Assembly (NCBI RefSeq): GCF_000349945.1
Contig: NC_020548.1
Coordinates: 558,001-622,000, forward strand
Length of the DNA: 64,000 nt
DNA from: Azoarcus sp. KH32C
GTDB lineage: Bacteria > Pseudomonadota > Gammaproteobacteria > Burkholderiales > Rhodocyclaceae
Direction: 5' to 3'
The notes below the pieces were generated by a model. That model was not told where the DNA came from and did no database searches. It saw only the letters and a program-made list of their open reading frames with translations. The translations under genes were made by a program, and so were the position numbers. Positions 16,412 to 25,327 of this stretch are shown piece after piece. The stretch's first letter is position 1, and each line of letters starts with the position of its first letter.

Positions 16412-18163
16412 TCAGAAATTGCGCGAGATGAAGCCGCCGATGAAGTCGCGGTCGCGGAAGGGCGAGCTGACCGGCATGTCGCCGCCCCAGAACTTCGTGT
16501 AGTTGATGCCCGCCTGCCAGGTCGCCGGATTGCGGTTGAACAACACATAGAAGTTCGCCGACTTCGCGCCCTCCATCCAGTTCGCCATGAAGTTCGGCGT
16601 GTTGCCCTTTACCGCGTGCGAGAAGAAGACGCCCGGAATCACCTGCCAGCCTGGAATCAGCGTGCTGTCGTAGGTCAGGCTGAAATCGAACATGTAGCCC
16701 CAGGAGAGCTCGTCGCCAACACCCTTGAACGCGCCGTTCGAATCGAGATAGGTCCACGCGCCCGCCGCCGGCAACTGCTGATAGGTCACGCCGTTGCGTG
16801 TGCGGGTAAAGACCTTGTTCGAATTCACGCCGGGATAGGCGATCGCGACCGCCTCACCGAGGAAGGTACCGGTCTGCGCACCGACGAGGTCGAGGAACCA
16901 GCCATGGTCGCTCGGTGTGAGGCTGAGAATGCCGGTCAGGTGGAACTGGTAGCGTTCCTTGTCGATCGATCCGTTGCATTGATCGACGGCCGCGAGCCCG
17001 CCGGTAGCGGGGTCGAGACAGACGCTCGTCGACACGGCGTCCTTCGGACGGTACGAAAGCTCCGCGCCGACGGCCCAGTTCCCGATCGACGTGTTCGCGC
17101 TGACGCCATACAGCTCCCTATCCTCGAGGAAGTACACCTTCGTCGTGTTCTGGGCATTCCAGTACTGGAAGTTGGGCGTCTTGTCGTGGAAGCGTTGGTA
17201 GTACAGGCCGAAATCGGTGTCCCAGCCTTCCGGCCGGAACTTCAGCGATAGGCCGTACTGGCCGCCGTTGCGCGGATCGATGTCCTTCCCGACCCGCATG
17301 GCCTCGCCGGAAGCCAGCATCGATGCGCGCGCAGCCTGCAGCGACTGGCCGAAGAGCGGATCGCCCGCGGTGCGGATACGGCTCGCGGCGTCCGGTGTGA
17401 AATAGAGCAGGTTGTCCCGGCCCTTGTCGAAGGTGTCGCCCATCGAGAAGTAGGTGCCAGACGGCGGGAACTCGTACTGCTTCCATTGGAACTGGTAATA
17501 GGCCTCCAGGTTCACGCCCCGGCCGAGGCCGCTCGCCACACTCACCATCGGCGACGGCAAAAAGGCCTCCTTCAACTGGACGCCGGGCGACGACAGCCGC
17601 TGCAAGTCCATCGCGACGTTGGAATTGATGCCGCCGACCATGAACAGGCTCTCGCCCCAGCTCACGACCTGATTCCCGAGCCGCACCCGCCCGCGCTGGT
17701 CGCCGACGTTGAATTCCTTGCTGACCCACAAGTCATAGAGGCGCGCATAGCGCCCGACCGCGCGCTTCGCCTCGCTGTCGAGATCGGTACGCGCGGTGTC
17801 GTCCGCAACGAAGTCGTAGAGCCAGCCGACGCGCCCCATGAACTTCCATTCGTCGGGGAAGTTCAGCAGCAATTCGTGCGAGCCCTTCAGGTGCGTCGTG
17901 AAGAAATCGCCCTTGTTGTAGTTGAGGTTGCCGTCATCGGCGTTGCCCCACTGCACGGTGTTGGCTCGCGCGCCGCAGCCCGTCGACGGGTCGCCGACGT
18001 GGTCGCAACGCTGGCTTTCGACGCGCTGGCCGAAGCCGAGCGTCAGGGTCGAATCGAAAGATCCCTTGACCGAATCAGTCTCGAACTGGAACGCGTGCGC
18101 CGCCGGGGCGCAGAGGCCCGCCATGGCGAGACCCAGCACCGTCCGCTTCAGATGCATGCTCAT
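16412..18163 (-). CDS. DUF1302-family outer-envelope protein (copy 1)
   Basis: The 583-residue protein starts with a signal peptide (cleavage near AAHAFQFET) and is rich in alternating beta-strand sequence with many Tyr, Trp and Gly residues, ending in FIGGFISRNF with a terminal Phe as in outer-membrane barrels. Recognisable DUF1302 phrases are VRLGNQVVSWGESLFMVGGI near residue 160 and SLKFRPEGWDTDFGLYYQRF. Together with DUF1329, RND and Ycf48-like partners it is expected to form an envelope pathway for hydrophobic substrates; this is family context, not seen directly. AGGAAAAAAAG precedes the ATG. A loop around residues 53-66 contains an extra Cys pair (RCDHVGDPSTGC). Confidence 0.85.
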   Translation of the reverse strand: MSMHLKRTVLGLAMAGLCAPAAHAFQFETDSVKGSFDSTLTLGFGQRVESQRCDHVGDPSTGCGARANTVQWGNADDGNLNYNKGDFFTTHLKGSHELLLNFPDEWKFMGRVGWLYDFVADDTARTDLDSEAKRAVGRYARLYDLWVSKEFNVGDQRGRVRLGNQVVSWGESLFMVGGINSNVAMDLQRLSSPGVQLKEAFLPSPMVSVASGLGRGVNLEAYYQFQWKQYEFPPSGTYFSMGDTFDKGRDNLLYFTPDAASRIRTAGDPLFGQSLQAARASMLASGEAMRVGKDIDPRNGGQYGLSLKFRPEGWDTDFGLYYQRFHDKTPNFQYWNAQNTTKVYFLEDRELYGVSANTSIGNWAVGAELSYRPKDAVSTSVCLDPATGGLAAVDQCNGSIDKERYQFHLTGILSLTPSDHGWFLDLVGAQTGTFLGEAVAIAYPGVNSNKVFTRTRNGVTYQQLPAAGAWTYLDSNGAFKGVGDELSWGYMFDFSLTYDSTLIPGWQVIPGVFFSHAVKGNTPNFMANWMEGAKSANFYVLFNRNPATWQAGINYTKFWGGDMPVSSPFRDRDFIGGFISRNF

Positions 18164-18203
18164 CTTTTTTTCCTATGTCGGATTGCCCGAACGGGCGGAA
18201 GAG

Positions 18204-19580
18204 TCAGCGGTCGCTGATCGCGCGGAGGTTGTCCGGCGTGTAGAAGTCGTCGCGGTATTTGGGATCGTTCGGCTCGGTCGCCCACATCATGTCCTGGCCA
18301 GCCCCGAGGGACGCTTGGTCGTACAGCACGCGCCCGGAGGCGAGGTCGTACTGGACGAAGGCAGGGTTGTCGCAGGCGCCGGTCTCGGCCACCGGAATCA
18401 GGAAGCTCTCGCGGACCTTCCAGAGCTTGCCTTGAGCGTCGTAGTCTTCCGCCGACATCAGCGCCCACGAGTCTTCATCCACGTAAAAGCGGCGCTTCGG
18501 TGCGACGTGGCGCACCCCGTCCTTCACCGTGGCCTCGATGACCCACACGCGGTGGAGCTCATAGCGCGTCGCCTTCGAATCGACGCCATCCGGAGTGACG
18601 ACCTTGCGACGGTCGACCGCCGGGTCGTACATGCCGAAGGCGTTGTAGGCGACGTACATCTCCTTCTTGCCGACGAGCTTCCAGTCGAAACGATCGGGAG
18701 GTCCGTTGAATACCCGCGGCTCGTCCATCGTGTATTGGTTTTCGAAGCCGATCTGTGGCGCATCGTAGGAATAACTTGGCATGCGGCGCACACGGCGCTG
18801 ACCAGGGAAGTAGTAGAAGGTGTCGCCCGTCTTGTTCGTGTACATTGTCACGACCAAAGCTTGGCCGGCCAGGGCCGTCGGCGACGTGTACGCGAAATAG
18901 GTGTTGTACTCGATCGGTGGCAGGTCACTGAGCTTGTGCGTGCCTTTACCTCCCCAAGGGTATTGGTAGCTTTGGGTCGACCTCGCCTCGATCCAGTCTC
19001 CCCCACTTGCACGCGGCGAAAGCATGGTCCAAAGGGACGGGAACGTGATGCCTGCGCCGGCGTACTTCATCTTGGAATTCCACAGGACCTCGATGCCGCT
19101 CTTCGGCACCGGGAAGGGAATGCCCGGGACCATCGCCTCGGCAAGGCTCCAGCCGTCACTGCCGATCTTCGCCATGGCGGTGTTCTTCTTCGTGTTCTCC
19201 AGGACGAAGTCCGGCGCAGAGCAGTAGCGGCGGGTCGGGTAGACGTCGAGCCGGTAGCTCTTCAGCGTCTTAAGCAGGGCGTGCTGTCCTTCGCTGAGCT
19301 TGTCGGCGTATTTCTCGGCGTTCGACGCGTCAATCGTGAAGAGCGGCTTGTCGTCCTTGTACTTGAAGAAGCTCACGCGCGGCTTTCCTTGCGCCCAGCC
19401 CGGATTGAGAGCGCCACCGTCCTGCCACGCGGGAATCGTGTTGTCCTTGTTTGCGGCCTTCTCCCCTCCCAGCGGGGTCAGTTCCTTGCCGAGCCGCTCG
19501 GCATCCTGGTGGGGCGCCGCGAGCGCAGCGCTGGCAGCGACGGCCAGCGACAACACGCTCAACATGTGTACAGATTTCAT
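18204..19580 (-). CDS. DUF1329-family periplasmic/outer-membrane protein (copy 1)
   Basis: The 458-residue product begins MKSVHMLSVLSLAVAASAAL and carries a signal peptide cleaved near LAAPHQD. Family phrases follow: LGKELTPLGGEKAANKDNTI near residue 35, YFPGQRRVRRMPSYSYDAPQ and HRVWVIEATVKDGVRHVAPK. DUF1329 proteins resemble the LolB/lipoprotein-carrier fold and are almost always paired with DUF1302 proteins. This is the first gene of a leftward operon and DUF1302 starts 40 bp later. The start at 19580 is chosen over the longer frame because GAGGAGACAAGAG lies directly before it and it yields a clean signal peptide. A large inverted repeat upstream (19690-19766) may control it. Confidence 0.85.
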   Translation of the reverse strand: MKSVHMLSVLSLAVAASAALAAPHQDAERLGKELTPLGGEKAANKDNTIPAWQDGGALNPGWAQGKPRVSFFKYKDDKPLFTIDASNAEKYADKLSEGQHALLKTLKSYRLDVYPTRRYCSAPDFVLENTKKNTAMAKIGSDGWSLAEAMVPGIPFPVPKSGIEVLWNSKMKYAGAGITFPSLWTMLSPRASGGDWIEARSTQSYQYPWGGKGTHKLSDLPPIEYNTYFAYTSPTALAGQALVVTMYTNKTGDTFYYFPGQRRVRRMPSYSYDAPQIGFENQYTMDEPRVFNGPPDRFDWKLVGKKEMYVAYNAFGMYDPAVDRRKVVTPDGVDSKATRYELHRVWVIEATVKDGVRHVAPKRRFYVDEDSWALMSAEDYDAQGKLWKVRESFLIPVAETGACDNPAFVQYDLASGRVLYDQASLGAGQDMMWATEPNDPKYRDDFYTPDNLRAISDR

Positions 19581-19689
19581 CTCTTGTCTCCTCGCATCGG
19601 TGTGCGTTGTTTTCGCTGCCATCCTCCTTGGTTAGAGGGGATGGTCAGTCTTGAGCGCCATTCTCCGAAATCCCTGAATCACTGCCTAT

Positions 19690-19766
19690 CGACCGAAAGT
19701 ATGAGAGTGCACCGTGAATAATTTCGCTTCATCCGCGCTCGAAAGAATTTCTCATACTTCTGGTCG
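19690..19766. promoter_or_regulatory. Imperfect 18-bp inverted repeat between divergent operons
   Basis: The arm at 19690-19707 (CGACCGAAAGTATGAGAG) and the reverse complement of the arm at 19749-19766 (CGACCAGAAGTATGAGAA) agree at 15 of 18 positions. The arm centres are about 59 bp apart, which suits two half-sites on the same DNA face. The pair lies between the DUF1329 operon (leftward) and the moaF-like operon (rightward), so it could be the binding site of a shared regulator, for instance the LuxR-type protein encoded at 23.2-23.9 kb. A large hairpin is the alternative. Confidence 0.5.
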
Positions 19767-19824
19767 ATTTTCGCCGCTCCCGATATTTGAAAACATAGGC
19801 GCTCCTTTCCCATATTGGAATCGG

Positions 19825-19844
19825 CTCGAATTACGTCGAACTGC
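19825..19844. promoter_or_regulatory. 20-bp element shared with the region upstream of the LuxR gene
   Basis: The sequence starting CTCGAATTACGTCGAACTGC matches bases 23149-23168 at 17 of 20 positions; all three differences are transitions. It lies about 70 bp before the moaF-like start codon. The second copy lies beyond the end of the APC permease gene. Duplicate sites around one cluster fit a regulator-binding element, but the second copy is downstream of the convergent luxR-type gene rather than at its promoter. Confidence 0.35.
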
Positions 19845-19914
19845 AAGAAACGCAAAGTGCAAGTATTGATATTGCGATGCGAAATTCTAGAGAACCCGAA
19901 TCTTTCGAGATGCC

Positions 19915-20751
19915 ATGGAGACTGTCGTGACGAATGCTTCTGAATGGATCCCGGTTGGCGCCCTTGGTGATGCCTTCCTGCCCGAAAATAACTGCTTGCC
20001 TCCGATTTCAGATCTGGCGGGACGTAGCTTCACCCTTTACTTCGAGGATGGCTGGATCATCGAGCATCGATTCATTGACGGCGACCGCCTGTCGTGGCGG
20101 CTGATCGAAGGGGAGAGCGACTCGCGGCAGGGGGATGAACGCTACGTGGCAACCCGGCTTCGCGAAGACATCTATTTCGTTGATTTCATCAAGTGCGGAG
20201 AGCGTGCCACCACTGTTTCCCTAGTAATGGATCTGCGTCGCAACGTCTTTATTGCCGTGATCGGCGAGCTGCCCGTGGCCGAGGAGTCCCTGACCCCCTT
20301 CATTACCCGCATTGCGCAAGACAAGGAGTTAACCTCCGTTAACGCAGTCTTCCGGCGCGGGACCATCAATTCGCCCCTGACCGGGGATGTGGTCTTGCCT
20401 GAAGTTACCCGGGATCTGTTGGGCAAGCGGGTAGAGTATCGGTACAGCCGGCTCGAGAACTACGAACACATCTATTTGAACGATCGCTACTACACGTGGC
20501 GCTGTATCGAGGGATCGGAAAAGGGTCTGACCGATACCGACGCGTGCCATTATTACAAGATCGAAGACAACCTCTACCTGTTCGTCTGGCGGGAGAAGAT
20601 CGTTCCGACACTCGGCGTCATTATGGTTGACCTCGACGCGATGAAAACTACGGGCAAGATCGCCGGTTACGAAGCCAACGATTTCGGTCGCGTACGCAAC
20701 TTCACCGTCGGCGCGCGCGTTCGCATAATCTCCGTAGTACCGGCTCAATGA
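19915..20751 (+). CDS. moaF: MoaF-like protein (monoamine-regulon family)
   Basis: The 278-residue protein has two similar halves as in MoaF. The N-terminal half contains ENNCLPPISDLAGRSFTLYF and REDIYFVDFIK. The C-terminal half contains TRDLLGKRVEYRYSRLENYE, HIYLNDRYYTWRCIEGSEKG and YLFVWREKIVPTLGVIMVDL. MoaF was first described from the Klebsiella monoamine (tyramine) regulon and is often mislabelled as a molybdenum cofactor protein. The fold is calycin-like, and its ligand is not known to me. It overlaps the downstream SDR gene by four bases, and a permease and a LuxR-type regulator follow, matching the composition of a monoamine locus. Confidence 0.8.
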   Translation: METVVTNASEWIPVGALGDAFLPENNCLPPISDLAGRSFTLYFEDGWIIEHRFIDGDRLSWRLIEGESDSRQGDERYVATRLREDIYFVDFIKCGERATTVSLVMDLRRNVFIAVIGELPVAEESLTPFITRIAQDKELTSVNAVFRRGTINSPLTGDVVLPEVTRDLLGKRVEYRYSRLENYEHIYLNDRYYTWRCIEGSEKGLTDTDACHYYKIEDNLYLFVWREKIVPTLGVIMVDLDAMKTTGKIAGYEANDFGRVRNFTVGARVRIISVVPAQ

Positions 20752-21551
20752 GCGCCGGATCTTCTGGTTCTCTGGCCGGGAAAGTCGCCGTAGTGACTGG
20801 CGGCGGCACCGGCATCGGTGCCGCCTGCGTTCGTCGCTTGGCGGCACAGGGGGCTACCGTTGGCGTGCTGGGCCGCCGTCGTGCGTTGGTTGAAGCGGTT
20901 GCAGCCGAGCATAGTGGCTTTGCGCTGGTCGCCGACGCCGGCAGGGAGGAGGACATGAAAACGGCAATGGCAACTGTACTCGATCGTCATGGCCGCCTCG
21001 ACATGCTCATCGCCAATGCAGGGGGCTTCGGACAGGGAAGTTGCAGCGATACGGAACTCGCTGATTGGCACAAGGCTTTCGAAGCGAATCTGAATACCGC
21101 TTTCGTCAGCGCCAAGGAGTCCCTGCCGCTGTTGATTCGACAGCGGGGAGCAATTGTTCTCGTCGCCTCAATTGCCGCCCTGGCGGCCGGACCAAAGGTT
21201 TGCGGATACACGACATTCAAGCATGCCCTGATCGGGCTGTCGCGTTCGCTGGCAAGAGACTATGGTCCATACGGCGTTCGCACTAATGTAGTTTGCCCCG
21301 GGTGGGTGCGAACCCCAATGGCCGATGAGGAAATGCAAGCGCTGATGGTACAGCACGGCCTGACACTCGACGAGGCCTACGCCCGCGTTACGGCCGATGT
21401 GCCGCTGCGGCGCCCCGCCGATCCGGCCGAAATTGCCGAGGTATGCGCCTTCCTAGTATCGCCGGCGGCATCCATGGTAACCGGTGCCGTGCTGACTGCC
21501 GATGGCGGAGCGACCATCGTCGATGTGCCCACCTTGGCGTTTGCTTCGTGA
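20748..21551 (+). CDS. Short-chain dehydrogenase/reductase in the moaF-like operon
   Basis: The 267-residue product is a classical SDR: cofactor motif TGGGTGIG at residues 17-24, NAG motif in LIANAGG, catalytic Ser in VASIAAL, and the Tyr-Lys pair in GYTTFK. The C-terminal part contains RTNVVCPGWVRTPMADEEM and LTADGGATIVD. Such enzymes oxidise or reduce a carbonyl/alcohol with NAD(P). Translational coupling to the MoaF-like gene (ATGA overlap) implies a joint role, plausibly on an amine-derived compound, as with the reductase-like MoaE partner reported for the monoamine regulon. The substrate cannot be read from the sequence. Confidence 0.85.
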   Translation: MSAGSSGSLAGKVAVVTGGGTGIGAACVRRLAAQGATVGVLGRRRALVEAVAAEHSGFALVADAGREEDMKTAMATVLDRHGRLDMLIANAGGFGQGSCSDTELADWHKAFEANLNTAFVSAKESLPLLIRQRGAIVLVASIAALAAGPKVCGYTTFKHALIGLSRSLARDYGPYGVRTNVVCPGWVRTPMADEEMQALMVQHGLTLDEAYARVTADVPLRRPADPAEIAEVCAFLVSPAASMVTGAVLTADGGATIVDVPTLAFAS

Positions 21552-21641
21552 TTCGAGGGCCATCGACGACGATGGGTTGACCGGTGCTTCCCGAAGTCTG
21601 ACGCCAACCCTCTGTCCGCTGCATTGTAAAAAGGAACAGCG

Positions 21642-23030
21642 ATGGAAACGAAACAGGAATTGACCGAGCTCCCACATTCGCAGAAGCGGTCGCTGGGCGC
21701 GGGAACGTTGACTGCGGTCTGCGTAGGGGTCGCAGTATCACAACTTGCGTTGGTCGGTGTCCTGCAAGGGGTAGGAGTGGCAGGCGGCGAGCCATTATGG
21801 CTGATCGGGATTGCCTTTGCCTGCGCCTACCTCCTGGCGATCAGCTACGCCCTGACCTTTTCGGAACTCGCGTTGATGATGCCATCTAGCGGGGGATTGA
21901 GCACCTATACCGAAGTTGCAATAGGCAACTTCCCGGCGCTAATGGCGACCTTCTCGGGGTATGTGGTCGTCAACATTTTTGGAATTCCTGCCGAATTAAT
22001 GCTTTTTGACAGCGTTGTGCGCGAGGTTGGGGGTATCGATTTGCCACCCAAGGTGATCGCCCTGACGCTACTGCTTGTCCTAGCACTTCTCAATATTAGG
22101 GGTACCGACGTGTTTGCGGCGCTGCAAAACAGCACCTCCGTGATCAAAGGTGGGCTGATCTTCGTCAGCGGGCTGGCAATGTTCTGGCTCGCCCCTAGCG
22201 ATACGACGCCCGGCATTGCCGGGCAGCAGGCGGCGCTTCATGCGCCAGCCGCCAGCTTCGGCATGGTGGTCGGGCTATTCTTCTGGTGCCTGGTTGGTGC
22301 CGAATTCGTTTGTCCGATGATCGGCGAAGTGAAGAATCCGCGACGGGACATCCCTGGCGCCATGATCTGCGGGATTACGGTCCTGGCGATACTGTACGGG
22401 CTCTACTCCTTAACCGCGAGGCAGTTGCTCCCGCCCGAACTGCTGACCTCCAGCAAATATCCGCACCTTGACTACGCTCGTTTTGTCTTCGGAAGAGTTG
22501 GGGCGGTAGTACTCCTGCTGACTGCAATTACGGCAACGGTCGGATTGGTCAACGCGGTTCTAGGCGGCATCTCACGGATGCTGCAGGGGATGGCGGAGAA
22601 CGGTCAGGCCTTCGGATTCCTGGCAAAACGGCATCCTCGCCATGATTCGCCGTGGGCGGCCATTGTGGCCATAACAGTCGCCTTTGGAACGCCGATCCTG
22701 CTCATGGATGATCGTCCTGAGACGATCATGAATCTGGTAATTGCTGCGTCGATCGCGTGGCTGATCGCCTATATCGTCGCACATATCAACCTTATAGTTC
22801 TACGCTGGCGCTATCCTCAGGCGAAACGCCCTTTCCGCTCGCCTCTGTTTCCGCTTCCTCAAGTAGTCGGTATCGGCGGAATGGTCTATGTCATTTCCAG
22901 CAGCCCGAGCGAAGCCGTGGTGATCGCCGGCTACGTTCTAGGCTCGGTTGGCGTTGCCTCGGCGCTATGGACGCGCCTTGTGATGAAGCGGGGCTTGTTC
23001 GTCCCGGAGCCACTCTCGGCCGTTTCGTGA
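21642..23030 (+). CDS. APC-superfamily amino acid/amine permease
   Basis: The 462-residue protein has about twelve hydrophobic helices and APC-superfamily signatures: the unwound first helix region VAVSQLALVGVLQGVGVAGG, SELALMMPSSGGLSTYTEVA near residue 77, and GEVKNPRRDIPGAMICGI near residue 228. The C-terminal part contains RMLQGMAENGQAFGFLAKRH, typical of these carriers. It probably imports an amino acid or amine for the MoaF/SDR pair that precedes it by 90 bp; AAAGGAACAG is the ribosome binding site. An exchanger role is also possible. Confidence 0.85.
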   Translation: METKQELTELPHSQKRSLGAGTLTAVCVGVAVSQLALVGVLQGVGVAGGEPLWLIGIAFACAYLLAISYALTFSELALMMPSSGGLSTYTEVAIGNFPALMATFSGYVVVNIFGIPAELMLFDSVVREVGGIDLPPKVIALTLLLVLALLNIRGTDVFAALQNSTSVIKGGLIFVSGLAMFWLAPSDTTPGIAGQQAALHAPAASFGMVVGLFFWCLVGAEFVCPMIGEVKNPRRDIPGAMICGITVLAILYGLYSLTARQLLPPELLTSSKYPHLDYARFVFGRVGAVVLLLTAITATVGLVNAVLGGISRMLQGMAENGQAFGFLAKRHPRHDSPWAAIVAITVAFGTPILLMDDRPETIMNLVIAASIAWLIAYIVAHINLIVLRWRYPQAKRPFRSPLFPLPQVVGIGGMVYVISSSPSEAVVIAGYVLGSVGVASALWTRLVMKRGLFVPEPLSAVS

Positions 23031-23148
23031 ACGATGCTTGCGTGACCGAGATTGCATTGCGTTTTCCTTAACAGGTGAGCGCGAAGTGATGCAGATTTCC
23101 ATTGCTGCGATTTCATATTTCCGAACAGGAGCGAGAACAACAAGTCGC

Positions 23149-23168
23149 CTCGAATTACATCAAATTGC
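23149..23168. promoter_or_regulatory. Second copy of the 20-bp element found before the moaF-like gene
   Basis: CTCGAATTACATCAAATTGC agrees with 19825-19844 at 17 of 20 positions. It lies in the 182-bp space between the converging APC permease and LuxR-type genes, in an AT-rich stretch. Function is unproven. Confidence 0.3.
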
Positions 23169-23212
23169 GCCAAAAGAAAACTGTAACTTGCCAAGTTTGC
23201 GCTGCATGAATT

Positions 23213-23947
23213 TTAGAAGCCAGAGTCTATTGAGATTCCAAACAGTTTTCCGACCAACTCTGTTCGGTTTCGGATATTGGTTTTGCGAAAGATATTCAAC
23301 ATATGACTCTTGACCGTCGGTAACGATATATTTAACTCCTGGCAAATTTGCTTGTTGCTAAGTCCGATGACGACCAGTTGTATCAGCCGAGCCTCTCGCG
23401 GCGTCACCAGAGGGAATCGTTCTGCTATGACCTCGACACCTGTCAGATGCTTGGGTAGCACTTGTGACATTGTGAAATCGCCGAGGATTCTCAATGCGTT
23501 AGCTCGCGTTACGTCGTCCTCCGAGAAGCGGGGCGAATCATCGCGACGAATCAGGGAAACGCCCATGAAGATGCCTGAATCGGACTGCACGAATATCTCC
23601 ATTGCATCAACTATGCGATGCTTCGTCATGAACTTCGATCTATACTCCAGATGTTCCGCGGAGCAAAGAGACAGCTCTTCATTTAGACGGGCGACAAACA
23701 ATTTGTGAGAAATGCAATGCCGAGGAGAAAGCGGGTCCAATTGTGCGAAGTTTTTCTCGTAATCACACCGTTCGGCATTATTTGTACTGCAAGCCAGAAA
23801 ATGCTTTATCTTCAGTTCTGGGCCAACAACGTAGGTCACCCAGCCGGTGCTAGGAATTAGCTTCTGCGCACAGATGGCGAAGGTTTCGGCGAACCGTGAC
23901 AGAGTTTCTTCGCCGGCACCTGCTTCTTCGCATTCTTGTCGGTCCAT
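23213..23947 (-). CDS. LuxR-family transcriptional regulator, candidate activator of the moaF-like locus
   Basis: The 244-residue product has an autoinducer-binding-like N-terminal region (about residues 15-165, with STGWVTYVVG and LDPLSPRHCIS). A LuxR-type helix-turn-helix follows at about residues 177-240: FPLVTPREARLIQLVVIGLS then NKQICQELNISLPTVKSHML. The monoamine-regulon activator MoaR is also of LuxR type, and this gene faces the moaF-SDR-permease operon, so a role as its activator is a reasonable inference. The ligand could be an amine or aldehyde rather than an acyl-homoserine lactone. No synthase gene is visible. AGGAGA lies 12 bp before the ATG. Confidence 0.85.
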   Translation of the reverse strand: MDRQECEEAGAGEETLSRFAETFAICAQKLIPSTGWVTYVVGPELKIKHFLACSTNNAERCDYEKNFAQLDPLSPRHCISHKLFVARLNEELSLCSAEHLEYRSKFMTKHRIVDAMEIFVQSDSGIFMGVSLIRRDDSPRFSEDDVTRANALRILGDFTMSQVLPKHLTGVEVIAERFPLVTPREARLIQLVVIGLSNKQICQELNISLPTVKSHMLNIFRKTNIRNRTELVGKLFGISIDSGF

Positions 23948-24113
23948 GGTCAGTTCTCATCTCCTGATACAGAGCAAGCGGCTTCCATTAAATGTTACCG
24001 CGTTGATCGGTTGGACACTCTGGAAGCTCTCGATCCGAAGGTATTACACGCTCGATTTCTAGCGAAGTAAATGACGCTGCTACCTAAAAGCAACACGTTA
24101 AGTTACCGGCTAG

Positions 24114-24311
24114 AGCGCAGCAGAGGGTTTCTTTTTCTGCACCGCCATCGTCGCGTTGACGCCGCAGGACAGCGGAACGCTCTATGAAGCCCGCGTCGTG
24201 CACGGCACAACTGAGGACTGTCAGCGGCATGCGGCGATGGGCTTCGAGGAAGGCTGGGGTAAGGCGCTCGACCAACTGATCGAATTCGTGAAATCGCGCC
24301 GACAACAATGA
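24114..24311 (+). pseudogene. Truncated SRPBCC (AHSA1-type) domain protein
   Basis: The plus strand encodes the last 65 or so residues of an AHSA1/SRPBCC lipid-binding-fold protein: FFFCTAIVALTPQDSGTLYE, ARVVHGTTEDCQRHAAMGFE and EGWGKALDQLIEFVK, ending at TGA (24309-24311). Intact proteins are about 150 residues, and an in-frame stop at 24111 cuts off the upstream part. Nothing resembling the missing half lies upstream, so this is a remnant, probably left by a deletion before the DMT transporter gene. Confidence 0.65.
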
Positions 24312-24347
24312 CATCCGCGTGACCAAGGCGGACGGGGTGTCGCCCGG

Positions 24348-25229
24348 TCAGCCTTTTCGGTTGAAACGCTCCGAATAGGCGACCACCACGCCCGACGCCA
24401 CGATGATCGACATCCCGATCAGCGACAAGCGGTCGGGGAAATCGCCGAACACGAGCCAGCCGAGGAGCGTCGCCCAGACGAGCTGCGCGTAGGTGAAGGG
24501 GCCCAGCGTTGTGGCCGGCGCCGCCCGCAGCGCGAGGATCATCAGGAAGTGGCCGCTCGCGGCGAGCACGCCGAGCGAACCGACGAGCAGCCAGTCGCGC
24601 AGGTCGAACGCGCCGGGCACCCAGAACCGCGGCAGCAGCACACAGGTCACGGCGGCGCCGATCAGTGCCGGATAGAAGAGCTGGGTCGCGGAGCGATCGA
24701 CGGCCGCGAGCTTGCGCGTGAGGATCTGGTAGACCGCGTAGCAGCATGCGCCGAGCAGCACGAAGACAACGCCGATGTTGAAGGCGTCGCCGGTCGGGCG
24801 CGCGATCAGCAGCACGCCGCCGAAGCCGACCGCGACCGGTATCCAGCGCCACGCGGCCATCTTCTCGCCGAGAAAGCTCACCGCAAGGATCGACACGAGA
24901 AAGGGCGTGACGAAGACGAGCGCGGTGACTTCGGCGAGCGGCATGTGCTGGAAGGCGCTGACGATCGCGCCCGTCGTGCCGGCGAGCGTCAGGCCGCGCA
25001 CGACCTGCAGGCCCGGGCGCGCGCTCTTGAACAGCGCCGTGCCGTAGCGCGGGAGAAAGACCGCGAGCGTGATCACGAAGTGCGCAAAATAACGCCCCCA
25101 TACGACGACCGCGACGTGGTGGCGCGACGCGAGCGTCTTCGAGACGGTGTCGAGCAAGGCGAAGAGCGCAAGCGCGCCCATCATGTAGAGGATTCCGCGG
25201 ACGGCGTGATGGGCGGGCGAGGCGTTCAT
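24348..25229 (-). CDS. DMT-superfamily (EamA) membrane transporter
   Basis: The 293-residue protein has ten predicted membrane helices in two EamA repeats: GALALFALLDTVSKTLASRH near residue 20, MPLAEVTALVFVTPFLVSIL near 90 and LRAAPATTLGPFTYAQLVWA near 225. DMT exporters move amino acids or other small metabolites; the substrate is unknown. The start at 25229 (MNASPAHH) is chosen because the longer frame contains no family similarity and runs through a hairpin. It follows the etf operon in the same direction but is separated from it by a likely terminator, so it probably has its own promoter. Confidence 0.8.
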   Translation of the reverse strand: MNASPAHHAVRGILYMMGALALFALLDTVSKTLASRHHVAVVVWGRYFAHFVITLAVFLPRYGTALFKSARPGLQVVRGLTLAGTTGAIVSAFQHMPLAEVTALVFVTPFLVSILAVSFLGEKMAAWRWIPVAVGFGGVLLIARPTGDAFNIGVVFVLLGACCYAVYQILTRKLAAVDRSATQLFYPALIGAAVTCVLLPRFWVPGAFDLRDWLLVGSLGVLAASGHFLMILALRAAPATTLGPFTYAQLVWATLLGWLVFGDFPDRLSLIGMSIIVASGVVVAYSERFNRKG

Positions 25230-25262
25230 GCGGGAAAGACTCTCGTTGGATTCAAACGACAA

Positions 25263-25294
25263 TGGGCCGTACGGGATGGAGTCCCGTCGGCCCA
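25263..25294 (-). terminator. Hairpin between etfA and the DMT transporter gene
   Basis: TGGGCCG-T-ACGGGA pairs with TCCCGTCGGCCCA around a five-base loop, giving a 13-bp stem with one bulge. On the minus strand TTGTCGTTTG follows; on the plus strand ACTTTTATTT follows. It can end the leftward etf transcript and perhaps readthrough in the other direction. Confidence 0.55.
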
Positions 25295-25327
25295 ACTTTT
25301 ATTTCCGGTTCCTTACCGCGCCGCGTT

